This document shows, one piece after another, positions 1-13,463 of a stretch of 64,000 nt of DNA. How positions within the stretch are numbered: the first letter of the stretch is position 1; every line of letters begins with the position of its first letter. A program made the position numbers and the translations under genes. This DNA is from Tyto alba. Taxonomy: Eukaryota > Chordata > Aves > Strigiformes > Tytonidae. Under the pieces are notes generated by a model. The model was given only the letters and a program-made list of their open reading frames with translations, made no database searches and was not told where the DNA came from. The stretch spans positions 19,755,698 through 19,819,697 of the forward strand of contig NW_024881321.1 in the NCBI RefSeq assembly GCF_018691265.1, written 5' to 3'.

Positions 1-539
1 TGTCTCGACACCAGCAAAATTATAAATAGCTCATTTAGGTGCTTCTGCTGAGACCTTGATTTGTGGCAAAGGGACACATTCTGATTTTTCAACTGAATTG
101 TTTACAAACACATTTCTTCATGTAGTTTGTAAATAGGCTACAGAAATTACATTCAGGCTACCACAGTGTCTTGCCCCTTTTACCACTGTAACAGAAACTC
201 TGACATAATCTGTTTATACATATATTTTGTAGCTGTATATATAGACATAAAAAACATTGCTGTGTTTATGTTACTAATAATGTGTTGGCAACAAACAATA
301 TAATTAAGTATGTCAATAAATTATCATAGGGATAATAGTGTTGATTTTTCCCATGAATACTGTATCCAGGTTACATGTGTGAAAACAAAACAAAACAAAA
401 CAAAACAAAATAAAACAAAACAGTAGTTTTCAATCCATTTCAATGTGCGGATCTTCTGTACAGGAAGAAAATACCTTAAAGTTAAGTTTGCTAGAAGTGT
501 TGTCGCAAAATCTGGATTCTTCTACCTGGTGTGGAGTGA
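1..539. other. AT-rich intergenic flank with (AAAAC)n tract
   Basis: No gene is visible here. The only structured element is an A-rich pentanucleotide run of AAAAC units at about 381-423, with one unit mutated to AAAAT. AAAAC runs can mark the tail of an old retroposon, but I see no recognisable repeat body to its left. Confidence 0.7.
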
Positions 540-1000
540 GCAGAAGGACACCGAGTGGAGGTGGGTGTTTAACCCCTCCGTGCCCGGCGCCGTTGCCGTC
601 TGTCCGGCGGGAGCGGCGGCTCCCGGGGCTGTTGACGGGTCCGTTTGTCTGCGCTCGTTCTCGTTGGTCCTTGCGAGGTCCTGTCTCCACCTGAAGGCAC
701 AGTAACCTCTTTTTTAACCACGCATGCTCAATGAGGAAGGGGCTTTTCTTGGTCGGCGGCTTTTTCCTACTCGAGCAGGGTTTTTTCGATATCAATGAGG
801 AAAATCTGCTCGTAAGTCAAGTAGTTCTCCCCAAGGTTTTACCGGCAGCTTTTGTTCCTGTGCGCTTACCTTGGGTGTTTCTCTGCTTGATGGTTTTAGG
901 GTGTCATCCCTCGCACTTACCTCGGTATTTCTTTGTTTTAATCACAGAGTTGTTTCGTCAGGGTCACTCTCTCGGCTTTACTGGTCCCTTGAACAGTTGC
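540..1000. promoter_or_regulatory. Isolated CpG-rich spot, candidate promoter
   Basis: CpG dinucleotides are dense at about 575-690 and still frequent to about 970, while several kilobases on either side are AT-rich and nearly CpG-free. In vertebrates such CpG retention usually marks a germline-unmethylated promoter. I found no coding exon of a recognisable protein beside it on either strand. In mammals the neighbour upstream of NDFIP2 is RBM26, transcribed the opposite way, so this could be the first, non-coding exon or promoter of that gene on the minus strand. On the minus strand an AAG followed by GTATTT at about 474-483 resembles a splice donor. The neighbour assignment is inference from synteny. 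A degenerate CpG-rich repeat is the main alternative. Confidence 0.4.
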
Positions 1001-2175
1001 TGTCTTTCTTTCACAACCCTCCTTTGGTCCTTTTATCAAGAAAGATGTAACAGAAGCATCTTGGCTATTTTTATTACAAATAGTCCCCAAATCCCATGGT
1101 GTGTCAATACCACTCTGATTTCTAGGCTTTTCAAAACTACGTCTTCAGCTTAATTATAATCATGGTTTTTCATGCCTCATTAGTGTTCTGTGTTTATGAC
1201 CTTTGGCTTGTTTTTCATGTATATTCATTATGCCAAGACACTTTAAGTTGCTTTTCTTCCATTGCTTTGCATGTTAGTACCTTTTCCTTTCTGATTCAAA
1301 GCAACAACATCTTTGCTCATACTGATTCAAAGCAAGAATGTGATGCTGCATTTGAAAGCATAGGTGTTCCTGACACAACTCTTGCTTCTACGTGGTGCAT
1401 TTTGTCTTCAAACATTAGCACCCCAAGGCACACTTGTGACTCAGCCTTGGGGATGTGTATTTCCTTTTGAAGTCTGCTTGCATTGCTAATTCACAACAGG
1501 ATGTAAAGGTAAGATTTTGGAGCACAGAAACGAGGACCGTTCTCTTATTTTCATCACTTCATCCATAGACATGTACATTTTGTTTCCTTAATTATTGTAA
1601 ACTGTAGACTTCATGCATATTGAGAGATAAATTTTGTACTAGACTATTACAGAAAACTAATTTAGAGACTGATTTGCATCTATTTTGCTAACCTATTAAA
1701 AGGAAAATACCTCCTAAATAACAAAATTGATAAAAAAGTCATATCCACTCAAATAACACGTTTGTTGGTATATACAATATAGATTAAATGAAAAATACTG
1801 GATGAAAAGATGTGACTGACTTCACAGAAATTAAGTGGGTGCTTAACTTCAAGAATACAAGTAGTCCTACTACGTGTCTCAAATTTAACTAGTCCGAGTA
1901 CTTGCCTTGCTTTAAACACGAGCTACATACATAGTCCTACATAGCCAATGGAAACTGAGAACCCTCAGCACCTTTCAAGACATGTTCAGCTCTCCTTAGG
2001 GTTAGCATGCTCCTTGGACTCACCCGTGGCTGTCTGTAGAACGCGAGTGTGTTTTATTCTGTATTAGGTTGCAAGGGATAGGAGTAGTTTGCTTGGACCC
2101 ATTCTTTTTATGATTAATAAAGGAACAGAAGGTTAAACCTAGGAAAGAATGGCTTTAAAACATGAGTGTAAACAT

Positions 2176-2213
2176 ACCCTACCCCGCCCCCCGCCCCCCC
2201 CCCCCCCCCCCCC
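2176..2213. repeat. Poly-C tract (C20 at its right end)
   Basis: The tract is almost only C with two interrupting G, ending in an uninterrupted run of about 20 C. Its complement is a G20 run that could form quadruplex structure. Tracts like this are also prone to length errors in sequencing, so the exact count is uncertain. Confidence 0.9.
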
Positions 2214-4033
2214 AGTCTTTAACAACTGAGTAGATAAAATTACTTCTCAGATACCCATCCAAATAATGTTGCTTTCCTTTTTCTCTTTGTGAAAATGCTC
2301 TCCTTCAGAAGTTGAATCATCCTACTTTTTGGTCTTCAGTCTTCAAAACACTTATATATGTGCTTGCATTCAGACATCTCAATAGAACTGGCATAAAAAG
2401 TACTGTTCCCATGAAAATTTTACACTTGGGAAAATGTATGCAGGATAAGTCTTGATGAAGAATTACCTGAAAGAATATTTGAGCTATATTTTACAAATTT
2501 ACCTCCTAGCTGCTATACTCAATACCCATGTTTTATATGTCAGAAGATCATCTTCCATATTATATCATAGATGTGACATAGAAAGCAAACATTGTCCAAA
2601 ATTATCTTTTTTATTTTTGTTACTTGGCAACATTAATGCTTTCACTGTTGCAAGGTCTTCATTGGAATATCTGCCATACAGAAGAGTCTATCTGTACTAA
2701 CGTGCTTTAGTTATTTGCCTGAAGATCACTGCAGAAGATTCACATTTTCTTTGTAGAAAACATATTTATCACTCAGCAAAATTAATTACCATTATGACCT
2801 CAGAATTTTTCTTTCCAATATTGACTCTTGGCCATGTGTGGCTGAGGACATATCTTGCTAGCCTAGGTTTACTTTTTTTCATGGTGGTATTGTTGTAATT
2901 GGCCATTTAGGATTCAAAGACATCTCTTCCTCCTTTCATTTTTCTAACAACTGTAGTAGGTTAAATAACTGACTGTATTTCCAGTAGACATTCACAGAAA
3001 AAACTGTACTTCACAGCAAATACTATACACTCAAGTCTTCTGTTGTCTTTATTCATGATTTTTACTGAATCCAGTTCAATGATTAATCTGAGCTATCTCT
3101 AGGTATGGAACTCTGCAGCTTCTCTTTCCACTAAACTGAACCAGTCAGTACTTTTGCGAATATATGCAGGACAGTCACCTACTCGAATGGCAAAAATGAA
3201 AATAAATAGTATTAAATGTGCTCTTATACAAGCCTTCTATATTTTTCATTAAAAGCCTCATTGGTAAAACAGAAGATATTCATGTCCTTAGTTATTAAAG
3301 CAGACATTGCTTAAATATGGAAGCATTCAGTTGCTTATCCCTGCCCTGCAAAATATATGCTACGATAAAACAGAAAGTGACTATTGATCAGGACACTATC
3401 ACTTCAAGTCCTAGGATTATTTGAGAGATGGGGGATGTTTAGAAACATTTCAGTCCTAATTTATATGGGAAAGCTCACTAGACAGTAAACTGGAGCACCT
3501 AGCCAGAAAAAACTATTTTGATAATGTAATTGTTACTTATAATTACCATTATAATGTTCTAATAACGTATTCAATTTTTTTTTTTTTTATGTTTTCCAAA
3601 TAAAAAAAAATAAGAAAATGAATATTGTGGGTATATGAGAATGTGTAACCATTCTGGGCACCTATTTGCAATGCCTTTCTATTTTGCCAGGTGTTACTCC
3701 TTTTCTAATTACGTTAGTGATGTCACACAAGCATTTTGAATATTACAGTTTTAAATAGAGTTTGGAGTCTCAAAATTAGTGTGCAGACCTTTGTACAGCC
3801 TGAATGTGAAGACTTCTGGATGAAAAAAATGAGAATCAAGATTTCAGTAGTTCTTATATACATGAGCTATCCTTATTAGTCTGATGATTAACTATGATAC
3901 AGTCCATAAGGAATTTTTTGGTATAAACATTAAACATTTATATGCTCTGAGGAAAAGTAATCTCCAGTTCAGTTTTCCTTACTTCACTGGCATAATAAAA
4001 GGATGGATTTTACCCTGCACGTCATCTCGGGGG

Positions 4034-4058
4034 GTGTGTGTGTGTGTGTGTGTGTGTG
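4034..4058. repeat. (GT)12 microsatellite
   Basis: Uninterrupted GT dinucleotide repeat of 25 bases in intergenic DNA, preceded by a run of G. Likely length-polymorphic. Confidence 0.95.
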
Positions 4059-7000
4059 AAGACCAAAAGCCTCTCTGAAGAACAGAGAAAAATGTACTAA
4101 ATGTTTTCCAGCTCCTTTTTCTATCTGTGTTTGCACAGCTGATGTATTGGGGCAACTCAACTGGAGATGTAAGCACAATAGGCACCCACTCTAATAATTG
4201 TAACAAATACTTAAAAGCTTCTCCTCAAAGTTAAGATTTTTTTTCCCTTTGTCTGAGGGATCCCAAGGCATGCAGCACTCTCAATAAGGAGCTGTGTCTT
4301 TTCACTTACAGAGGAAACCGATGCCTTAAATTTAGCTTTTGTTGTCATTTGGCTGCTCTCTTTTACAGTACTTTAGAACTGAAAAACCTAGTTTCAAGGT
4401 CTCAGGTGTAGATAATTCCCTCCTTAAATTGGTGCCAGAAGAAGTAGACAGCTCTGACAAAATGCAACTTTTTTTTTTTTTTTTTTTTTTAAATAGCAAA
4501 TCAGGAGAAATAGGAGCTCGTTTTACGAATTTTGGTAGTCTTCATCCAAATGGAAGATAAGAAAACTTTTTAATTAAATTTTAAATTAAAATGATTGAAC
4601 TCAGTTTGAGTCAACTTTCAGATTATAATTGTCAGCTACAAGAGAACTGGATGTATCCTCGTTGACGCTTTCTATAGCATACTGTACCATTGTAGACTTA
4701 AATATAGGTAGACCACTGTTCTCTTTCTCAGGCTTTCTAAATACTAAAAAGAGGAAATCTCAAAACAATCTGAGGTCTGAAAGAGTACTGTTTTCTTAAA
4801 ACATGTGGTTAGACTCTGACCCAACTCTTTAATGCCAATTAAATTTAAGATTTTTCCTAGTTTCCTTACATATAATCCTGATGGCAGTGCTTTTGACTAG
4901 TCCTTCTGCCCTCACATAACACAGTCTCCATCAGTACATCTCCTGCCACCCACTTGTGCTGGCCATTGCCTGAGGACAGTTGAGGAACTAAGGATACATT
5001 TCTGTTTACAAGTGAGACCAAGCAATTTGCAAAGATAAGTTTGTAAGAGTTGTTTCTGGGAAGTTCATGACATTTTGTCTTTCAAACCAAATAACTATGT
5101 GTTTATTTTTGCTAGAAAGCTTAAATGGGCATGAAGAGTTTCAAATACTTGGCTGACTGATCTTTCTTCTTTTTTATATAGCTTCAGTCTTACCATGGAT
5201 ATCTTTAATTTTTAACTTTTAAACCAGCATTTTGATCTATTTTTCCTTTCCTTTATTGATTTACTACATTGTGAAAGGCTTCAAGTTTCAACTGCTGTGT
5301 GAGAGACCCAAACCAATTATAAACCCATGGAAAATGAGGTGGGGAGCGACTCCCAGGAACTACGTACAGCAGTGTTTTTCACCATTGTTATTTATTTCCA
5401 CCAGAAGCAATCACACTGACGTCAGTAGACTACTCAAAGTAAGATATTGTTTAATACAAGCAAGAGGATCACCGCCTGGCTGCCTAAAAGGTACAGTACA
5501 AGGAACAGGACTGAATCTCCAAAGTACTGAGCCAGTTCACGTCTGTGTAACCCCGAATCTAAGGAAGCGAGGTGGTGACAAGCTGGAAGAAATATCCTAG
5601 TCTAGTGGGAAAGATATAATGGAAGGTCTTTCCTCACTGATAGTAAAGAAACAAAATGGCTTAAGCTAATCTTTTCCAAATGGCAACAGTAAAAGAGTAA
5701 GAGAAAACAACCAAGAACCCTTGTTTTTAGAAATCCTGAGCACCTAGGAGTGCTTACTAGCCATGCCTGTCCTAGCAATTTAAAAAGACGGGGGAGTATC
5801 CCCAGGCACTGTAATTTTGATGGTTTATATTATTAAACTGCAAGTACAGTCCCTTGGAGAAGTCTGGGCTTTGCCCAGCTTTCTAACAATTCCCAGGCAT
5901 GGTTTGGCTAATAGCATGGGTAAGAGACTGTTCCCAACAAGCAATTTAGGCCAGACCACCCAGTTCTGGAGAGCCTAGTCACATAGGTATGGGGGTGGGG
6001 GCTGCTCCATGCCGTTGCCTTTAGTGCCAAAGAACAGTCCTTGGTACATCTGATTTCTTAACATAGACCTGCCAGCTGATGTGGAAATTTCCAGATGCCT
6101 GACAATTCAGAAAGTCCAACTGCTTAAGTTGAATGTATGGATTTAGTGCCTAATTATAGACCTGGTTTTGAGAAATATGTTGGCCTGAATAACTGAACAA
6201 TTTCAGGGCAAAGAGTTCTTCCTTAATGCAGGAGGAAACTTGATGTCTAGGAGGCATGCCAGCTGGATCACTCCCCCTGAGCACTGTATTGGCTCTCCCC
6301 TCCTCCGGCTGCTTAGTAAGTGCCCAGAAATGCTCCTTCCATTGCCCATTTGTACATAATTTATGCACACGGAAAGACTTAGGTTATCACCAGCAAACAG
6401 TTGTGACAAAAACAGCAACACGAATTACTTGACTTGGTTTGCCTACACCACTTTACTCTGTTACAGCACTGCATTTTCAAGAAGGTTATGTCTAAAAACT
6501 AGTTGATGAACTAACAACTTTAAGGCTGCAAATATGTAAATCCTCATGTTAGATGCTCAAAGAAGGAAAAAAAATCCCACTGGCCAGATTTCACTCCTTG
6601 AAGTGCACAGCTTCTTTTAGCTTTAATGAAGCATGAAAATGTCACGGGGATAACTTGCACCTAAGTATTTTGATGTTTGTTAATCCTCAGATTTCTTTAG
6701 TGAAAAAGACAGTGGCATTAGTATTTTACAGCACTGAATCACACACTTCTACTTTAGTTTTTTGGTTGGTACGACTGTCTTGAATTTCTAGTTCTGTTAA
6801 AGAACAGACGCTTCAGCAGTCTTTGAAGGGTGATGATCCTTTAAAAACCCACAGTGGAAAAATATGCAGGGAAACTGAAAGAATCAGCCTGTTTCCTAAT
6901 AAAATGACATTTGAGTGTGTCCTTCCTTTTTAATTTATTTACTATTTCAAGGTATTCTGGAAGAAGGGATGGAAAATTCAAATGACAATTACATTCCTAT

Positions 7001-8589
7001 AAATTTAATGAAGAAAAATATATTTACTAACCCAAACATAGATTGGTACTTCATAAAATACTTGTGTTTCTTACTCAAATCTTCCATCCACAGAAAACAA
7101 AACTTTTAAAAATCCTTTATATGAGACAGTCTTTCACAATTAATTTTGGAACTAAAATTTGAAGAATAATTATAAGCATTCTGTTTGTGTAGCCAGGCTT
7201 TAATTTACTCTGTCCCCAAATAATTCTCAGATAATGTTTGTAGTTTTTTTAATTGCTTTAACTTACTTATATTTACGTTTACAGGCTGGTGGCTAATATA
7301 ATTTGTCATCTTAATCCAATAATTCTTTTTTCTACATTTTACGTATCTCCTATCATAACCAAATTATCAGCATATCTAAAAAGAAGGTAAGAATTCTTCT
7401 GTACTTGTCATATTCTGAAAATTTTACCTTTTATTAAACCATATTTCAGTAGTCACTTTAAAGAGGATAGAGTATATTTCAGAGTATTCATAAACTGATA
7501 CAACACTGAAGAGAGATTTCCCTCGCTATCTATGTAGTACATTTTTCAGCTCCAAGCATCTACTTTTATCATTCAAATGCTTTGAGATTCCAAATTTTTA
7601 ATTAAAACCCAAAGCTATTTTACAGAATGTCATGATGTGCATTTTTTCAGATTTGATAAAATCAATATATGTAATAGTTTCTCCTGAGTAGCTGACAAAT
7701 GTAAAATATTTGATCCCCTAGGGGTATATTTATTCTAAATCCCATACTGATGTTCCCTTCTAATTTCCTTTGATTTGGGGATAATGCAATGAAGATGGCA
7801 TTAATGGTAGAGATGCCATGATAATCTTTCAATTTAATCTTACCGTGCTTTCTCATAAATTGGCATGTGTTAGTATTCATCTGTTCCACTGAGATATCTT
7901 CAGACTACTAAACCTATCTTGTTAAGTCTTTTTGTTATCTTATATGTTTAATAATTAATCAAGAGATTTACCAGTATCTGTTATCCTACTGCTCCCAAGC
8001 AGCCTAATTTTCTCTTCAGTTTATTTTAAAAAATATTTCTCCCAATTTGCTTCCAGAAGAAGTTGTTAGCTTTTAAGATAATTAAGAAGCTTACTCAAAT
8101 CTTCCTCCAGTTGTTCTATATTAACTATATTATTTGAAATGAAAAGATGCCCATTTTAATTCTTCATCAGATCGTCTTATCTAGTTTAGTGGTATCTTCC
8201 CATATTCCTTCTGCTCTACTCCATCTTCTTCCGAAAGCTACACATGCAGTGTTTTTACCACCAGCTGTTCACTGGCATTTTTAACACCAGACCTAGGAGG
8301 TCTGAAAAAGGGAAGACCCAAGAGAAAGATGACAGCGGCCTACGTAAGTAGAGTGGAGAGTGTAAATAGAGATCGACTGCTCATTGTCTCTGAGAAAAAT
8401 AAATGAGGGTATCAAATAAAGAAAAAACGGAAAAGGAAATACTTCTTCACATAATGTAGAAGTCTTGGCCATGTGGCACTGAAATATTAAAACATCACAA
8501 GGTTTCAAAAAGCAATGAGCAAATTTATTTAAGAAAATCCTAGCGGGGACTGTTTGATAGAAAGATGGTGCGTACAGTTTGTAAGCCAC

Positions 8590-8760
8590 AGGTTGCTAGG
8601 AACTGGGCAAGTATTCTGGGGATGTGTCGCTACGTGCTTGTCTTGTTCTTACCCTCTTCTCTGCACATCTACTATTGGCAGCTTTTGGGAGCAAGATCCT
8701 GAAGGATTGGGACATTTTGTAGGACCTAGAAGCCAGGGCTGTCCTTAGCCTCTCTTCTGC
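8590..8760 (+). repeat. Possible ancient CR1/L3-like LINE tail
   Basis: The segment resembles in word order an old amniote LINE 3' end: a C/T-rich stretch, a phrase about 'cacatctactattggcagc', then 'gagcaagatcctg' and a degraded 'attggg' block. The match is by memory of the family text and is strongly diverged, with no 3' terminal repeat left. It may equally be unique sequence. Confidence 0.25.
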
Positions 8761-11700
8761 CTTACCACATTTTTCAGAGATTCTGTTTCCAAAGACATAT
8801 GACCTCTGAGACACATCAGTTCTCAGCTGTTCTTTTCCAGCCTTTATCAAAACCCTGTTCATAACACTCCTGTTGTCATACATTGTTTGCATCAAGATCA
8901 GCCATAACATTCACATGGCTTTAAAATCCACAAGCCTATTTTATTAATATCATCTGATATCCCTATCTTTATTTGGATTCCTCCAAAACACTGTATTTTA
9001 TGAGCAACTCAGCTGTTTTTTCCCATTCTTTATTGTGCCAAGCTTGTTTGTGTTTTTGTTTTTTGTTTTTTTTTTTTTTTCACTGCCTTTCAGGCTTCAC
9101 AGCTTCACACTCAACTTCCCTTATTAGTATTCTGACAAACAAAAGTTAAGTGGCCACCAGCTGGCATCACAATCTTTCAAAGCATCTTCTGAACTTTTTT
9201 TGCATATGTAAAGCATATCTAAACATTCTACATATCTAATATAGAAAATAGGTCGAGTAATGCAAGCTAAAGATATTCCTTAAATATGAAATGGTTGAGA
9301 AGTAGAGACTATTAGACTAGTGTAAATACTGTCCATAGTTTTTACTTTTCATTAATACTCGATTGGAACCCAGATTTCAGGAAGGAATATTACAGGAACA
9401 ACTTTTATTATCCAATAAATCCCAGGAAAAAAAGGTGTTTTTCAACAGAGCCAGATAATGGCTAGGAAAGAGAATCTGACAGCTCAAGTCCTGGCCATTC
9501 ACATGATTCTTGATCTCTTGCTCATCTCCTCTAAAGTTTACCATTTATTTGATTTATAAAATATGTGTGGAAGTAGTGTTGAGATTTTCATCATAGTCCA
9601 AGAATAGAAATGAGGCAAGACCTGTGGGAGAGAGATTTTAATTTACTTGGTAACTGCTAGAACCGGGAAAAAGGCAAGCATAAAAGTATTTTTTTCCAGG
9701 ATATTATCTCTCCCTACACACCTTTCCTCCTTTATGTAACACCTGCATTGTTTAAAATGACCCATTATTGTCTGCACATTTTTTGTAATAGACTGTTAAT
9801 AGAAATCGTTATGGAACTATATAATATTTTACTCATCTGCTGGGCCTTTGTTGCTGTTTCATTTACTAATCATTTGTTTCTGTGACAATTTAAGCTGCTC
9901 TGTCCATTTTTGATCTTTGAGAACTTTATAAAAAAAGTTATCTCAGAAAGATAATTTTATTAATTAATAAATAAATTGTTACTGTGAGCTCCTTCTTCCT
10001 TTTTTTAAGAGGCTGCTGTGTGGTCTCCCTGAGCTGAGTGGGAAGAAGGAAGAGAATCAGACAGAAAAGATGCAAAAGGTAGGTTCAGTTGTCTCAACTT
10101 TCAGTTGCCATTTCAAAGGCCCTCAGGTTTCTCATACAGATGCCATCTGACACCTCAAAAAGCTGAGGTATCCCCTAGGCTCTGCCAGCCCGCTTAGGAT
10201 GTCTTGAGTATCCTAGGGCATTTCAGATGATGCTCACCTAGTCTCAAATGATGGAAAAAGCATGGGGGGTTTTGTCTGTTTTTAATCTAGCATTTCCAGT
10301 TGATTTGGTTGTGTAGTACAACTGAAGGGAGACAATGAAAGGAAATAATTGCAGTAATCCAGTGTTACTTTCCCATGAACTGGGGCAAGTTTAGTAACTT
10401 TCATAAGTTAATAGTGTCTTATGGCTATGTTTTCTTTAAATTCCAGTGGTCTGCATTCTAATTCATGAGATATCTATCTACTCTATTCCTGAAAATATTT
10501 AAAAAAAAAAAAAAAAAGTTTTGGAGCAATATAGCAGCTTGATGATGCCTGAGAATTTATTTCAGAGTGATTTACAAATCATGTTTTTATAGCTGCTTCA
10601 TACCTTTGGGCATATCAAAACAGTTAGGGACATGCAAAATATCTGGCCCTTACAGTTCAAAGATGTTTATTTTAGCCTTGCTTATTTTAACCTTAGGAAG
10701 TTTTACTCTTGTGGTACTAACTGTTGTTGCAAAAGGCACTATTAGCTTATTCTAGGCTCATTTAAAAAGAAATGATAGTGACTCACTGAATTAATTATTC
10801 ATACTTGGCTGAAGTGACAACACGTTATTGTACCAACATACAGGAAAATATAAAATTGTATTTGTTCTTTAGGTTTGGACACAATGATATTTTTTAAAAG
10901 TCAAATACTAACGTGTACTTTGGCACAACATCTCTAGCATTTGTGCCTCCTTCTGATAAAAGGTGATGCAAGAGCTTTCATCAAGCCTCTGTGCGTTCAA
11001 GGACACTGCTTCAGGGGAATGCCAATGTAGTAGCTTTACTGCAGTAGCCAGGGAAAACATACTTCCCCTTACAGTTAGCTGCTAAGTAACCTTATTTTTA
11101 TCCTCTTTCCTTTTTAAGTATCCAATTCTATTCTTATTGAGGTGAATGAGAGCTTTTGCAGGAAATTTGCTTTTGTTCCATAGAAATTTACAGGAAGGAA
11201 ATGGTCCTTCGGGAAGAGTTCATTCCTGTGCCTTTATGAATTTTCTATAGCAAGGTTCACAGGACCAGCAATTCCACTACATTTACCTGCAATTCAGAAA
11301 TAACATTAAACTCTCATTGCCATCAACTACGTGTGTGTTTAGCTGTGTTAAAATCAAGACAAACATTTAAGATCCTCCTGTGGCCTTAGAAAAGTAACTT
11401 TATGTGCTTTCATAAAACACAAAAACCTTCTATTTATGTCTTTTCGCATCCATTGTTACCCTCTTGATGAGACACCTGGTGCTGAAGTGCTGCACCTCAG
11501 ATGTCTCTTATGTTTTGTTCTCATAAAGGGAAACTGGACAGTTTGTATCACTGTCTGTGTGTTACAATGAGAGAAAATTAGATTATACCTTGCACTTTGA
11601 AGCAAAAAGAAGAGATAGACATGGCAGATTTTACAGTCTACAAGAGATATTGAGTCATAGAGAGTTAATTAAAAAATCACAAACAATTGTTTAATTCACT

Positions 11701-13206
11701 TTTTCTTGCTTCATTTTGTGAAAAAAAAGCAGAGAGCAGTTGTGGTTCTGCATCTTTTCTTGGTTACAGTGGACATAAAACAATCACAGATTTGGAGGGA
11801 GGTATTTAAAATCTTGAACTCTGCATGAAATTCAATACAAAATCAACATATAGTGGTTTATTTTTTTGAAGAACCAAGCCTGAGCACTTGCCTATGAATA
11901 TTCCAGCTGTGGTATACATAGTGCACATATTTAAGACACATTCTAGTCTGCAATGTCTGCTGGGATTATGCTTGTGTCCTGAATACTGCCAGACTTCTGT
12001 ACTGAAGACACAAAGAATGAAAGAAGCCCAGTCACTGCTTAGTGGGTTTATTTTTCCTATTTGTGCTGTTGGGAAGTAAGCCAGACACTTAGTATTTGGG
12101 CCATCGATAGACTCTGACTCATTGGTATTTTGCCATAATCATTTGATTTTGTATAGAAATTATTTTTTTTTCTGGTATAGGTATTTAATCTTTCAGATTT
12201 AAGAGCTCTTATAGCATGACTGTGATGTGTTGATCACATAAACCAATTCTAATGGAGTTTACAAACAGACACTAAATAAAACTACTCGCCTTTAGTGGCA
12301 ACAGTACTAATAGTAAAATTAATTAGCAACTTGACCTATTGGATGTATTCATTTGCCAGGTAGATTTGGAAAAAAGTAGTATAAGAGACTGTGGTATCAG
12401 CCTCTCTATCCTGAAAGACAGAGATTTCCTGAATACTGACTGATTCACTGTTATTCTGACATATGAATCACTACATTTTTCAGTAATGAATGTCAGGTAT
12501 AATGTTTAGAAACAACAGAGTAACAAGTTACAGCAAAGATCCATTCTGCTTTTTCCTTTGCTAAATCTGAACTTTGTATCAGTTATCTCTACCCTGGTGA
12601 TAAGTAGCCTTTCTCAGAATTAGTAGAGAATTACTCTGTGACATCCCTAGACTCACATTACAAAAATCTCTCTCTCCTATTTAAATGGTACTTCTCTTTC
12701 TCTGATTCAGAAAAAAAGCCTGAAAAGCTGTATTTTCTCCTCTCAGCTTTGTTCTTATGGACATCTGGCTCAGAGAGAGTTAAGGGTCTTCTAGTTCATT
12801 CAAACATCTGGTGCTATAAATATTCATGCTCTGGTAGGATTCCAAATTTTTTGTGTCCATTGGCTTCTTTTTCTAAAAAATACAGGAGGCGTTTATATGA
12901 GGGGAGCTTTCTTCCATCTGAGTGCTTGCTCAGAGTTATGACTGTATCTTCAAAAACTGCTGAAGGAGGAAGAAAACTGAGGTTGTATAAAACCAGTATA
13001 GCTATACTGAGTCAGGCAAAAAAAACACACAAACATTTAGACTAGCATTCTGACACCGATCAACACATGACACATTTGACAGTACTAGCATGATTATACA
13101 TTGGTTTCCTCAACGCTTCCTTAAGCCTTGCCTAAAGTTATCACAGAAGCCCTTCTTCCAGTCAACAGAGAGAATGGAGTAAATGTGGACTCCAGTTGAA
13201 ACAGAT
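8761..13206. other. Intergenic, no gene seen
   Basis: AT-rich DNA without a recognisable gene or mobile element. T- and A-runs occur at about 9059-9080 and 10500-10517. The ORFs on both strands are short and unrelated to any family I know. Confidence 0.65.
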
Positions 13207-13345
13207 TCTCCATCCTTGGAGATATCCAAAATTTGACTGGGCAAGGCCTGAGTAACCCGATCTAACCGGGCCTGCTCTAAGCAGAAAGTTGGACTAGCTG
13301 ACCTCTGCATCTCCCTTCCAACCTACGTGATTCTGTGACTCTATC
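13207..13345 (+). mobile_element. CR1 LINE, 3' terminal fragment
   Basis: The sequence follows the end of the avian CR1 3' UTR in order: the 'ccttggagatatccaaaa' block, the 'gttggactagctgacctctg' block, 'cccttccaacctacgtga', and a terminal ATTCTGTGACTCTAT that is the degenerated CR1 octamer repeat. Only the last 140 bp or so remain, which is normal 5' truncation for CR1. It is transcriptionally inert sequence. A long tetranucleotide repeat begins 13 bp after its end. Confidence 0.85.
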
Positions 13346-13357
13346 CTTTCTATTTAG

Positions 13358-13463
13358 CATCCATCCATCCATCCATCCATCCATCCATCCATCCATCCAT
13401 CCATCCATCCATCCATCCATCCATCCATCCATCCATCCATCCATCCATCCATCCATCCATTCC
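13358..13463. repeat. (CATC)n microsatellite, about 26 units
   Basis: An uninterrupted CATC tetranucleotide array runs from 13358 to 13460 and ends in ATTCC. Perfect arrays of this length mutate quickly, so the allele length will vary between individuals. It sits directly downstream of a CR1 3' end, a place where microsatellites are often seeded. Confidence 0.97.

Larger units (their letters stand above)
1001..8589. other. Intergenic, no gene; scattered simple repeats
   Basis: No supported gene, RNA or complete mobile element. The ORFs here are short, lack recognisable domains and overlap on both strands. Simple repeats seen are a C-rich run at 2176-2213 ending in 20 consecutive C, a short T run at about 3577-3588, a GT dinucleotide run at 4034-4058, and a T run at about 4469-4490. 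Confidence 0.65.

Noticed and set aside
731..1470. ORFs of 140 and 102 codons next to the CpG-rich spot
   Set aside because: No recognisable domain, overlapping and frame-unrelated; I looked for the start of RBM26 on the minus strand and did not find its coding N-terminus here.
13358..13463. Regular array that might suggest a CRISPR-like repeat
   Set aside because: It is a plain 4-bp microsatellite without spacers, in a vertebrate nuclear genome.
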